Assembly: GCA_963831705.1 (NCBI GenBank)
Contig: CAWHRE010000009.1
Coordinates: forward strand, 1-64,000
Source: DASQPR01 sp963831705
Lineage (GTDB): Bacteria; Actinomycetota; Actinomycetes; Mycobacteriales; Micromonosporaceae
Direction: 5' to 3'
DNA length: 64,000 bases
The notes beneath the pieces were generated by a model. It was not told the DNA's origin. It was given only the letters and a program-made list of their open reading frames with translations, and did no database searches. Positions within the stretch are counted from its first letter, which is position 1. Each line of letters starts with the position of its first letter. Both the position numbers and the translations under genes were made by a program. Positions 55,384-63,968 of this stretch are shown piece after piece.

Positions 55384-56150
55384 GAGTGCGTCCTCACTGA
55401 GGTTGGAATCGCGGTTGCATCGTTGGCGCGGTTGTCGGCACGCCGCCGTGGATCAGGTATGTAAGTCGTACACACGCCGTCGCCGTGCGCGATCGTCGCC
55501 AGACGTTGCACGTGCGAGCCGACCAGCTTCGAGATCGCCGCGGTCTCCGCTTCGCACAGCTGCGGGAACTCGGCGGCGACGTGCGCGACCGGACAGTGGT
55601 GCTGGCAAAGCTGGCCACCGGAAGCGATCGCCGAGGCCGAAGCAGCGTAGCCCTCGGCGGTCAGCGCTCCGGCCAGTGCCTCCGCCCGAGCGAGAGGCTC
55701 GTCACCCGCATCTTCGAGCGCGTCGCTGCACCTGGCTTCGAGCGCGGCGACCTGGTCGGCGGCGAAACGCGCCACCGCTTCCGAGCCGCCCTGTGAGGCG
55801 ATCCAGCGGAGTGCGGCGGTCGCTAGGTCATCATAGGTGTGTTTGCCGGCCCGGATCCGGGCAACGTCGGTCAGCAGGAACACCTTGGCCGGGCGTCCAC
55901 GACCGCGACTCCCCCGCACCACCGCGTCCCGGGACGTCACGTCGCCGTCATCGAGCATCGCGTCGAGGTGACGGCGGATCGCGGCCGGGCTCAAGCCCAG
56001 CTGGCAGCCGATCTCCGCGGCGGTCGCGGCGCCCTGCGCCAGCAGCAGATGGGTGACACGATCACGGGTCCGGAAATCCGCCCCTGACGGTGTGTCATCC
56101 GTAGGGCGTTCGAGAGCGCGCACACTCAGCGGCGTCTCATCGATTTTCAC
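55380..56150 (-). CDS. sufR: SufR-type Fe-S responsive transcriptional repressor
   Basis: 256 residues. Winged-helix DNA-binding domain (RDRVTHLLLAQGAATAAEIG ... AAIRRHLDAMLDDG) and a C-terminal cluster site with Cys in LCQHHCPVAHVAAEFPQLCEAE. Represses the suf operon when its own cluster is loaded. GTG 56150 (VKIDETPLS) is preferred because it coincides with an ACACT-N5-AGTGA site; ATG 56180 or 56210 would extend it without family support. First gene of the suf operon. Confidence 0.9.
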   Translation of the reverse strand: MKIDETPLSVRALERPTDDTPSGADFRTRDRVTHLLLAQGAATAAEIGCQLGLSPAAIRRHLDAMLDDGDVTSRDAVVRGSRGRGRPAKVFLLTDVARIRAGKHTYDDLATAALRWIASQGGSEAVARFAADQVAALEARCSDALEDAGDEPLARAEALAGALTAEGYAASASAIASGGQLCQHHCPVAHVAAEFPQLCEAETAAISKLVGSHVQRLATIAHGDGVCTTYIPDPRRRADNRANDATAIPTSVRTHS

Positions 56151-56161
56151 TACACCAGTGT
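56147..56161 (-). promoter_or_regulatory. candidate SufR operator
   Basis: Reading the minus strand gives ACACTGGTGTAGTGA, close to the ACACT-N5-TGTGA form reported for mycobacterial SufR (9 of 10 defined bases, from memory). It overlaps the proposed sufR GTG, which fits autorepression of a short-leader transcript. Confidence 0.5.
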
Positions 56162-56231
56162 GACGTATTTCCGTCGACATGCGCAAACAGACACGCAAGT
56201 GATCCATCACACGCGAACTTTCTTCTGCGCC

Positions 56232-56335
56232 GCCAAGATCCCCGCGACATCACGGATGTTGCGGGGATGCACGGGTGTTGCGGGGATACCGGATCTCCAA
56301 CCCGACAATATCCGTGATGTTGCGCAGATCTTGGC
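56232..56335. repeat. palindromic repeat, family member B
   Basis: Arms 56232-56261 and 56306-56335 match at 26 of 30 positions, both ending in GCCAAGATC/GATCTTGGC, with ATCACGGATGTTG inside. The loop contains GGATCTCCAACCC, matching the loop of the 26490-26554 element in reverse. It lies in the 229-bp gap between the divergent sufR and ctaA. Confidence 0.7.
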
Positions 56336-56379
56336 TGCGCAGTGCGGGTCTGAGCGGAACGCGGGGATAACATGCCCGG

Positions 56380-57372
56380 GTGAATGCGATTCGCCGGATA
56401 TTGGGGACGCCCCGGACAATGTACGCGATGGCTCTCGCCTCGCTGATCGCGAACATCGGCATCGTGGTGACCGGCGGCGCGGTTCGCCTGACCGGCTCGG
56501 GGCTCGGATGCCCGACCTGGCCCCGCTGCGATGCGCACTCCTACGTCTACGCGCCCGAGCGTGGCTACCACTCCTACATCGAGTTCGGCAATCGGACCCT
56601 GATCAGCGTGGTAGGCACACTCGCGGTGCTCGCCTTCTTGACGGTGATCCTCCAGAACCCGCGCGGGGCCGCCTACCGCGAGCAGCGCCGCTGGGCCCTG
56701 CTCGTGCTGATCGGCATTCCGGCTCAGGCCGTACTCGGCGGCGTGACGACGCTAAGCGGCCTGAATCCATGGGTGGTCGCTTCGCACTTCCTGCTGTCGG
56801 CCGCCGTGATAGCCGCCGCTTACCAGCTCTGGGTCCGCTGCCGTTTGAGCGATCCGCTGGACCACCACGATGTCGCACCGACCACGACCACACGGCCCGA
56901 GGGTGTGCGGCCGGCACCAGCGCTGCGGGCGCTCGCCTGGGCCATCGTCGGCGTTACCGCCGCCGTCCTGGTAGCCGGGACGATCACGACCGGCAGCGGC
57001 CCGCACGCCGGCGACGAGCATGCCAAGCGCACCGGCCTCAGCCCGGAAATGGTCGCGCAGTTCCATGCCGACCTGGTCATGCTGCTGATCGGCCTATCGG
57101 TCGCGGCCTGGTTCGCGCTGCGCGCCTCGGGGGCGTCGGCCGCCGCCCGAGCGGCCGCGATCCTCGTGATCGTCGAGCTGTCGCAGGCGTTGATCGGCTT
57201 CGTCCAATACTTCACGAATCTGCCGATCATCCTGGTCGGAGCGCACATGCTCGGCGCCTGCCTGGTCTGGCTGGCCGCGCTGTGGCTGCTGACCGCGACG
57301 CGGCCGGTCGACGCCGATGCCGGCGCCGAGGACGTCGCGCTGCCGGTTTCGCGTACCCCTGAATGGGTTTGA
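56380..57372 (+). CDS. ctaA: heme A synthase (COX15/CtaA)
   Basis: 330 residues, eight membrane segments. Converts heme O to heme A for cytochrome oxidase. Conserved RLTGSGLGCPTWPRC, EFGNRTL, HFLLSAAV, GPHAGDEHAKR, FHADLVML and GAHMLGACLV carry the heme-binding and catalytic His residues. GTG 56380 follows TAACAT by 8 nt, which reads as a -10 box for a leaderless transcript. Confidence 0.93.
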   Translation: MNAIRRILGTPRTMYAMALASLIANIGIVVTGGAVRLTGSGLGCPTWPRCDAHSYVYAPERGYHSYIEFGNRTLISVVGTLAVLAFLTVILQNPRGAAYREQRRWALLVLIGIPAQAVLGGVTTLSGLNPWVVASHFLLSAAVIAAAYQLWVRCRLSDPLDHHDVAPTTTTRPEGVRPAPALRALAWAIVGVTAAVLVAGTITTGSGPHAGDEHAKRTGLSPEMVAQFHADLVMLLIGLSVAAWFALRASGASAAARAAAILVIVELSQALIGFVQYFTNLPIILVGAHMLGACLVWLAALWLLTATRPVDADAGAEDVALPVSRTPEWV

Positions 57373-57396
57373 TTTCGGCAGGCTAATCTCGGGCGC

Positions 57397-58272
57397 ATGA
57401 CCGCCGTCGTCGCGTATGTAACCTGCTCCCGAATCCCTGACCTCGAGCCGGACGACCTTCTGACGGTCGAACCGCTGGCCGCGTTGGATATCAAAGTCGA
57501 GCCGGCGATCTGGGACGATCCAGACGTCGACTGGAACCGTTACGATCTCGCCATTCTCCGATCGACCTGGGATTACACCCCGAGACGGGACGAGTTCGTA
57601 GCCTGGGCGCACACGGTGCCTCGCCTGGCGAACGACGCGGTGACGGTCGGCTGGAACACCGACAAGCGGTACCTCGCCGAACTCGCCGCGGCCGGCACCT
57701 CGGTGGTTCCGACGACGTGGATCGAGCCGGGTGGGACCTGGTCCGCACCGACCACCGGCGAATGGGTGGTCAAGCCCTCGATCAGCGCGGGCAGTCGCGA
57801 CACCGGGCGATACGTCGCCGCCGACCCCGCGCAACGAGAACAGGCCCAAGCCCACGTGGTACGCCTCACCGACGCCGGCCGAGTCGTGATGGTGCAGCCG
57901 TACCTGCCGGCGGTCGACACCCATGGCGAAACCGCAATGATCTTTATTGGCGGCGTCTTCAGCCACGCGATCCGGAAAGGCCCACTGCTCACCGGCCCCG
58001 ACCGAGGTCTCGGCGAGCGCCTGTACGTCGCCGAGGCGATCACACCTCGCGAACCAAGCGCGGCCGAACACGCGCTCGCCGCCGAGGTCCTCTCATCTCT
58101 GCCCGCTTTCGTCACACCATCTCTGTACGCGCGCGTCGACCTCGTTCCCGGCGAGAACGGCCGCCCGCTGCTGATCGAGCTGGAGCTGACCGAGCCATCG
58201 CTGTTCTTCGAGCACAGCCCGCGCTCACCGGCGCGCTTCGCGGCCGCCGTGGCAAACATGGTCGACCTGTAG
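57397..58272 (+). CDS. ATP-grasp ligase-like protein
   Basis: 291 residues of the RimK/glutathione-synthetase-like ATP-grasp group: ILRSTWDYTPRRDEFVAW, VVKPSISAGSRDTGRY, MVQPYLP, GGVFSHAIRKGP and ELELTEPSLFFE (metal Glu). The wording resembles DcsG-like and other small-molecule ligases. Substrate unknown. TAATCT lies 7 nt before ATG 57397, so it is probably leaderless. A strong hairpin follows. Confidence 0.85.
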   Translation: MTAVVAYVTCSRIPDLEPDDLLTVEPLAALDIKVEPAIWDDPDVDWNRYDLAILRSTWDYTPRRDEFVAWAHTVPRLANDAVTVGWNTDKRYLAELAAAGTSVVPTTWIEPGGTWSAPTTGEWVVKPSISAGSRDTGRYVAADPAQREQAQAHVVRLTDAGRVVMVQPYLPAVDTHGETAMIFIGGVFSHAIRKGPLLTGPDRGLGERLYVAEAITPREPSAAEHALAAEVLSSLPAFVTPSLYARVDLVPGENGRPLLIELELTEPSLFFEHSPRSPARFAAAVANMVDL

Positions 58273-58310
58273 CCATCCGGTCGGGCCGAGCCGACCTTCT
58301 GGATATGACA

Positions 58311-58336
58311 CGGCCCGGGGCGAGGGCCCCGGGCCG
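58311..58336. terminator. bidirectional terminator
   Basis: CGGCCCGGGGC (58311-58321) and GCCCCGGGCCG (58326-58336) pair over 11 bp around a 4-nt loop. It lies between two convergent genes and can end both transcripts. Confidence 0.75.
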
Positions 58337-58396
58337 AATGTGGATCGTGTCTATGGGGTGGAACGTGCGGAGCCGTCGGGCTCCCCAAATGTGGAG

Positions 58397-58726
58397 CTAT
58401 CGTGCGAAGATGCGCCGACTCATCGACCGCCAGAGGTCGTTGCTCGGTCGCATCTGCTCGATCAGCTCGCGCTCCCACTCGTTTTCCACCGTGACTCCAG
58501 CCGTCGAGCACGCCTCACGAGCGATGTCCGTACCGGCGGTGAAGTGATCGGCCCATTCACCGTCGTCCCCCACCAGGACGATGCGTGCGCCGCGCCGGCC
58601 GACGTACTCAACGACCGCGCGCGCACCCCCGTGAACCGAAGCGAACGTTTTGATCGCGGCGACAAGATTCGCCGGCGTCACGTCGCCCGACTCTGCAGTC
58701 AGCGTTGTGTCCAAACCATCTGCCAT
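58397..58726 (-). CDS. small hypothetical protein
   Basis: 109 residues, acidic, no membrane segment. Has a possible nucleotide-type strand ARIVLVGDDGEWADHF and a Trp-rich C-terminus. Not recognised. ATG 58726 with no clear binding site. Starts next to the A+T-rich stretch. Confidence 0.55.
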   Translation of the reverse strand: MADGLDTTLTAESGDVTPANLVAAIKTFASVHGGARAVVEYVGRRGARIVLVGDDGEWADHFTAGTDIAREACSTAGVTVENEWERELIEQMRPSNDLWRSMSRRIFAR

Positions 58727-59119
58727 GTCAAGAGGGTAAGCAGCAAGGTCGAATCGCGCATGACCAGTCAGGGCACAATGTGATACCCATTACCCGTCGG
58801 AAACCCGACCGCGTGAGGTGTTTAAGGCCCAGATTTCCGATTTTTACCCATATTTTAAGCTGGCAATACGGGTAAATCGTCGCCAGTTTCTGACACATTT
58901 TGATTCCGAGAATTTATCAGGCGTTTCTCGACATATCGGACACTCACTCATATCTCGCGAGGCGGCGTAAGTGCTTGCATAGAATTGTGAATGTTCTTGC
59001 GCCAGCATGGCATCGAGTCGACATACGACATTATGTCGGCATCACGGCCGCTTGGGCGCCGGATGGGCGATGTAGATCTTTAATGTCGATCTTAACGTCG
59101 GTGACGTCCTGAACGAGGG
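58727..59119. other. A+T-rich non-coding stretch
   Basis: About 390 bp, strongly A+T-rich at 58780-58960 compared with the flanks. A 12-bp inverted repeat with one mismatch (TTTACCCATATT 58843-58854; AATACGGGTAAA 58865-58876) lies within it. The 70-residue plus-strand frame 58900-59112 has no site and no family, so no gene is called. Confidence 0.5.
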
Positions 59120-59267
59120 GCCAACGTCGGCGACGCCTGATGCGGTAGCCAGATCGGCGACGTCTGATCCAGTCGCCAGAATGCGTTCCCGCACCTCATG
59201 ATCGTGAAAGGCTGCTCGATCAGGCGTCGCTGATCTGCCGATCGGATCAGGTGTCGCCGACGCTGGC
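59120..59267. repeat. 148-bp palindrome adjoining the ctaB stop
   Basis: Left arm 59120-59169 and right arm 59218-59267 match inverted at 42 of 50 positions. Each arm contains two copies of a CGGCGACG(C/T)CTGAT unit about 27 nt apart, with another degenerate copy upstream near 59094, giving a five-unit array. The right arm ends exactly at the ctaB stop codon. The 48-nt centre contains ATGATCGTGAAAGG, echoing the 10.7-kb element. Confidence 0.7.
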
Positions 59268-60256
59268 TACTGGATTAGGGCGTCGATCGCGACAGCGACG
59301 AAGACCAGCGTCAAGTAGGTCGTCGACCAGTGGAACAGGCGCATCGGCTTGATCGGCTCGCCCCGCCGGGCTCGGCCGTCGAGCTTATGTGCCTCGATCA
59401 GCAGCAGGACGCCGACGATCAGGGCGGTCACGCCATACACCGGGGTCATGCCGAACGGCCACAGCGCGAGCGACGCGATCACCGTGAGCCAGCTGTAGAT
59501 CACGGTCTCGAGGCCGACCCGGCGCAGCGACCGAACCACCGGAAGCATCGGAATGCCGGCCCGCGCGTAGTCGTCCTTGAACTTGATCGCGAGCGCGTAG
59601 AAATGCGGCGGCTGCCAGAGGAACACGACCGCGAACAGCAGCCAGGCGCGGATGTCGAGGCCACCGGTCACCGCGGCCCAGCCGATCAGCACCGGAAGGG
59701 CGCCACAGACGCCGCCCCACACCGTGTTCTGCGGCGTCGTCCGCTTCAGCCACATGGTGTAGACCAGGTCGTAGTACGCGATCGCGGCGGCGGTCAGGGC
59801 CGTGGCCAGCCAGTTCGTAAACGCGCCCATCAAGACGAGCGAGACGACGGTCAGTACGGTGCCGAAGATCAGCGCGTTGCGCGGCGAGACCGTGTGGGTC
59901 GCCAAGGGCCGCCGCGACGTGCGGTTCATCAACTGGTCGATGTCACGGTCGATGTAGCAGTTGAACGCGTTCGCGGCGCCGGCGGCGAGCGCCCCGCCGA
60001 CGACCACGACCAGCACGAGGAGCAGGTTCGGCAGGCGCTTCTGCGCGAGGAACATGGCCGGCACGGTCGTGATCAGCAGCAACTCGACGATTCGCGGTTT
60101 CGTCAGCGTCACGTACGAGCGGATCTTCGAACGCAGGTCGATCGTCGGCGGGACGGGAGTGACGCCGATCGTGGCCGGGCTCAACACGATCGGAGCCAGC
60201 GGTGTCGTCGTGGTCATCATTTCAGCAGGCACGGTCCGGTCGGCGAGCGTACTCAT
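59267..60256 (-). CDS. ctaB: protoheme IX farnesyltransferase (heme O synthase)
   Basis: 329 residues with nine membrane segments of the UbiA family. NAFNCYIDRDIDQLMNRT and SRRPL form the prenyl-diphosphate/Mg site, with YDLVYTMWLKR as the second. Makes heme O from heme B, the substrate of ctaA. ATG 60256 has GGAAGGG 8 nt upstream; the longer frame to 60394 has none. Divergent from tkt. Confidence 0.94.
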   Translation of the reverse strand: MSTLADRTVPAEMMTTTTPLAPIVLSPATIGVTPVPPTIDLRSKIRSYVTLTKPRIVELLLITTVPAMFLAQKRLPNLLLVLVVVVGGALAAGAANAFNCYIDRDIDQLMNRTSRRPLATHTVSPRNALIFGTVLTVVSLVLMGAFTNWLATALTAAAIAYYDLVYTMWLKRTTPQNTVWGGVCGALPVLIGWAAVTGGLDIRAWLLFAVVFLWQPPHFYALAIKFKDDYARAGIPMLPVVRSLRRVGLETVIYSWLTVIASLALWPFGMTPVYGVTALIVGVLLLIEAHKLDGRARRGEPIKPMRLFHWSTTYLTLVFVAVAIDALIQ

Positions 60257-60700
60257 CAGCCACACCCTTCCGATCCGGGGAGAAAAATCAGCAACGGCCC
60301 GCATCGAGCCCGACGCGGGGGCGCGCCGCTTGCGACAGCGTACGCGCCGAATTGCCGACCTTTGTCTCGGGCCGCCCGGCGTGCCGATGATCACAGTACT
60401 TACGCGCGAGTCCCATCAGGGTCGCCCGCGACGTCTGCGCCGATCGGAGCGTCATCGTCGGAGGTTGCCACGGCTCGGTGCAGACGTGCACCCAAGGCGA
60501 CCCGCGAGGGACTCAGCAATCGGAAGGGTGATCGTGTGTAGGTGTGCGCACGATGGGTAGGGTCAAGATTGCAGACATGATGTCGTCCGTGCGCACATTT
60601 GATGATGCTCAGTGCACCGACATTTTTAACGTCGGCAACCGACACTTTAGCTAGGCCCAAAGTAGCTAGACCAAACCGAGCGTTCGATGGGAGCTTTGCG
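60257..60700. promoter_or_regulatory. ctaB-tkt divergent regulatory region
   Basis: 444 bp with no gene. It holds a 10-bp inverted repeat TGTGCGCACG (60543-60552) / CGTGCGCACA (60588-60597), and two direct 15-nt units beginning TAGCTAG at 60648 and 60663 just before tkt. Both could be regulator sites for the divergent promoters. Confidence 0.5.
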
Positions 60701-62812
60701 GTGACCGATAGCAGGCTTGAGTGGTCAGACGTTGATCGGCGAGCGGTGGACACCGTCCGTGTGCTCGCCATGGATGCGGTGGAGAAGGTGGGAAACGGTC
60801 ACCCGGGCACCGCGATGAGCCTGGCTCCGGCCGCGTACATGCTGTTCCAGAACGTAATGCGGCACGACCCGTCCGATCCGGCCTGGCCCGGCCGGGACCG
60901 CTTCGTTCTGTCCTGCGGCCACAGCAGCCTCACGCTTTACATTCAGCTGTACATGTCCGGATACGGCCTCGAGCTCGATGATCTCAAGTCGCTCCGCACC
61001 TGGGGCTCGCTCACGCCCGGCCACCCGGAGCACGGACACACCGCCGGTGTGGAGACCACGACCGGTCCGCTCGGCCAGGGCGTCGGCAACGCGGTCGGCA
61101 TGGCGATGGCGGCCCGCCGCGAGCGCGGTTTGTTCGACCCGGAGCCGGCCACCGGCAAGAGCCTCTTCGATCACAACGTGTACGTGCTGGCCTCCGACGG
61201 TGACATGGAGGAGGGCATCAGCCACGAGGCGGCCGCGCTCGCCGCCGTGCAGCGCCTCGGCAACCTGTTGCTGATCTGGGACGACAACAAGATCTCGATC
61301 GAGGACAACACGTCGATCGCGAAGTCCGAGGACATGCCGGCCCGGTTCGAGGCGTACGGCTGGCACGTCCAGCACGTCAACTGGGTCCAGGAAGACGGGT
61401 ACCACGAGGACCCGCAGGCCCTGTACGACGCGATCCTCGCCGCGAACGCGGTGACCGACCGGCCGTCGTTCATCGCGCTGCACACGATCATCGGCTGGCC
61501 CGCGCCGACGAAGCAGAACACCGGCAAGGCGCACGGCTCGGCGCTCGGTGCCGAAGAGGTCGCGGCGACCAAGAAGATCCTCGGATTCAACCCGGACACG
61601 ACGTTCGAGGTGCCGGCCGGTGTGCTCGAGCACACTCGCAAGGTGGCCGAGCGCGGGCGCGCCGAGCACGACGCGTGGACCAAGAAGTTCGACACCTGGG
61701 CGGCGAAGAACAAGGACGCGAAGGCGCTGTTCGAGCGGATGTCCACCCGTACGCTGCCGGCCGGCTGGACCGACGCGCTGCCTGAGTTCAAGGCCGACCC
61801 CAAGGGCATCGCCACCCGCAAGGCGACCGGCGAGGTGCTGAACGCGCTGGCGCCGGTACTGCCGGAACTGTGGGGCGGCTCGGCCGACCTGGCCGAGAGC
61901 AACAACACGACGATGGAGGGCGAGCCCTCGTTCCTGCCGCCGGACCGTGCCTCGAAGGAATTCCCGGGCGACTGGTACGGCCGGACGCTGCACTTCGGCA
62001 TCCGCGAGCACGCAATGGGCTCGATCATGAACGGCATCGTGCTACACGGCGGTACGCGCGTGTACGGCGGAACGTTCCTGGTCTTCTCCGACTACATGCG
62101 TCCCGCGGTCCGACTGGCCGCACTCATGAAGCTGCCGGTGATCTACGTGTGGACGCACGACTCGATCGGGCTGGGCGAGGACGGTCCGACCCACCAGCCG
62201 GTCGAGCACCTGACCGCGCTGCGGGCGATCCCGGGCCTGTCGGTGTGCCGGCCGGCCGACGCCAACGAGACCGCGTGGGCGTGGCGTACCGCGCTGGAGC
62301 ACAACGACCGGCCGACCGCGCTCGCGCTGACCCGCCAGAACGTACCGACGTTCGACCGCTCCGAGGTCGCCTCGGCTGCGGGCGTGGCGAAGGGCGGATA
62401 CGTGATGATCGAGTCATCTACCGCGATCCCCCAGGTCATCCTGATGGCGACCGGCTCCGAGGTATCGCTCGCGGTCACCGCTCGCGAGCGTCTGGAAGCC
62501 GAAGGCATCGGCACCCGGGTCGTTTCGATGCCGTGCCGCGAATGGTTCGACGAGCAGGACCCCGCGTACCGGCAGACCGTGCTGCCGCCCGACGTCAAGG
62601 CGCGGGTCAGCGTCGAGGCCGGTATCGCGATGTCCTGGCGCGACCTGATCGGTGACGCCGGTGAATCGGTGAGCATCGAGCACTACGGCGCCTCCGCATC
62701 GGCATCTGTTCTTTACGAGAAGTTCGGTTTCACGCCAGACAATGTGGTAGCGGCCGCGCATGCGTCGCTCGACCGAGCCGGCGTCATCAAGGGCAGCACG
62801 ACCGGGAGCTGA
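60701..62812 (+). CDS. tkt: transketolase
   Basis: 703 residues. Transfers two-carbon units in the pentose phosphate pathway using thiamine diphosphate. GNGHPGTAMSLAP, HTAGVETTTGPLGQG, ASDGDMEEGISHEA and IWDDNKISIEDNT (ThDP/Mg) and GIREHAMGSIMNG (catalytic Glu region) are present. GTG 60701 follows GGGAG by 7 nt. tal is 46 bp downstream. Confidence 0.96.
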   Translation: MTDSRLEWSDVDRRAVDTVRVLAMDAVEKVGNGHPGTAMSLAPAAYMLFQNVMRHDPSDPAWPGRDRFVLSCGHSSLTLYIQLYMSGYGLELDDLKSLRTWGSLTPGHPEHGHTAGVETTTGPLGQGVGNAVGMAMAARRERGLFDPEPATGKSLFDHNVYVLASDGDMEEGISHEAAALAAVQRLGNLLLIWDDNKISIEDNTSIAKSEDMPARFEAYGWHVQHVNWVQEDGYHEDPQALYDAILAANAVTDRPSFIALHTIIGWPAPTKQNTGKAHGSALGAEEVAATKKILGFNPDTTFEVPAGVLEHTRKVAERGRAEHDAWTKKFDTWAAKNKDAKALFERMSTRTLPAGWTDALPEFKADPKGIATRKATGEVLNALAPVLPELWGGSADLAESNNTTMEGEPSFLPPDRASKEFPGDWYGRTLHFGIREHAMGSIMNGIVLHGGTRVYGGTFLVFSDYMRPAVRLAALMKLPVIYVWTHDSIGLGEDGPTHQPVEHLTALRAIPGLSVCRPADANETAWAWRTALEHNDRPTALALTRQNVPTFDRSEVASAAGVAKGGYVMIESSTAIPQVILMATGSEVSLAVTARERLEAEGIGTRVVSMPCREWFDEQDPAYRQTVLPPDVKARVSVEAGIAMSWRDLIGDAGESVSIEHYGASASASVLYEKFGFTPDNVVAAAHASLDRAGVIKGSTTGS

Positions 62813-62858
62813 AACCGCACGACTCCGTCAGATCCCACCAACTCAAGCAGGAGTAGCA

Positions 62859-63968
62859 ATGACTGATCGACTTGCGGAGCTCTCCGCCGCCGGCGTGTCC
62901 GTGTGGCTGGACGACATTTCCCGCGAACGTCTCGTCACCGGCGGCCTCGCCGCCCTGATGAACGACAAGCACGTCGTAGGCGTGACCAGCAACCCGACCA
63001 TCTTTGCAAAGGCGCTGTCCGACTCGGACGACTACGCCGAGCAGACCAAGGACCTCGCCGCCCGCGGCGTCGATGTCGGCGAAGCCAGCCGCATGATCAC
63101 CACGTACGACGTGCGCTGGGCGTGCGACGTGATGCGGCCGGCGTACGACGCGTCCAACGGCGTGGATGGCCGGGTGTCGATCGAGGTCGACCCCCGCCTG
63201 GCCATGGAGACCGAGAAGACGATCGCCGAGGCCAAGCAGCTGTGGTGGCTCGTCGACCGGGAGAACCTCTACATCAAGATCCCGGCCACACTCCCGAGCG
63301 TGCCCGCGATCACCGCGACGCTCGCGGCCGGCATCAGCGTCAACGTCACGCTGATCTTCTCGCTCGAGCGCTACAAGATGGTGATGGACGCGTTCCTGGC
63401 CGGCATCGAGCAGGCGAAGGAGAACGGCCACGACATCACGAAGATCGGCTCGGTTGCGTCATTCTTCGTGTCGCGCGTGGATACCGAGGTCGACAAGCGC
63501 CTCGACAAGATCGGCACGCCGGAGGCGCAGGCGCTGCACGGTCTGGCGGCGGTCGCGAACGCGCAGCTCGCCTACAAGGACTACGAAGAGGTGTTCGGCA
63601 GCGAGCGCTGGAAGAAGCTGGAAGCGGCCGGCGCCAAGCCGCAGCGCCCGCTGTGGGCGTCGACGTCGAGCAAAAACCCGGCGTACCGGGACGTGCTCTA
63701 CGTCGAGGATCTGGTCGCGCCGGGCACGGTGAACACGATGCCGGAGGCGACCATCAACGCGTTCGCCGACCACGGCGAGATCCGCGCCGACGCAGTGACG
63801 AGCAGCTACGCCAAGGCTCAGAAGGCACTGGACGACCTGGCGGCGATCGGCGTCGACTATGACGACGTGGTCGACACGCTGGAGCGCGAAGCAGTCGAAA
63901 AGTTCGAGGCAAGCTGGAATGAGTTGCTGGCGAGCGTCCAGGAGCAGCTGGGAGCAGCGGACAAATGA
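62859..63968 (+). CDS. tal: transaldolase
   Basis: 369 residues of the long actinobacterial TalB type. VTSNPTIFAKAL, ENLYIKIPAT (Schiff-base Lys), NVTLIFSLERY, ASFFVSRVDTEVD and PLWASTSSKNP are intact. ATG 62859 has GGAG upstream. Works with tkt and probably forms the tkt-tal(-zwf/pgi) operon of actinobacteria. Confidence 0.96.
   Translation: MTDRLAELSAAGVSVWLDDISRERLVTGGLAALMNDKHVVGVTSNPTIFAKALSDSDDYAEQTKDLAARGVDVGEASRMITTYDVRWACDVMRPAYDASNGVDGRVSIEVDPRLAMETEKTIAEAKQLWWLVDRENLYIKIPATLPSVPAITATLAAGISVNVTLIFSLERYKMVMDAFLAGIEQAKENGHDITKIGSVASFFVSRVDTEVDKRLDKIGTPEAQALHGLAAVANAQLAYKDYEEVFGSERWKKLEAAGAKPQRPLWASTSSKNPAYRDVLYVEDLVAPGTVNTMPEATINAFADHGEIRADAVTSSYAKAQKALDDLAAIGVDYDDVVDTLEREAVEKFEASWNELLASVQEQLGAADK

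Noticed and set aside
53968..55464. Long plus-strand open frames opposite suf, tkt and acnA
   Set aside because: They are Arg/Asp/Val-rich mirror frames of real genes in high-G+C DNA, without families or binding sites.
58900..59112. 70-codon plus-strand frame in the A+T-rich stretch
   Set aside because: No binding site, no family resemblance and irregular codon use for this genome.
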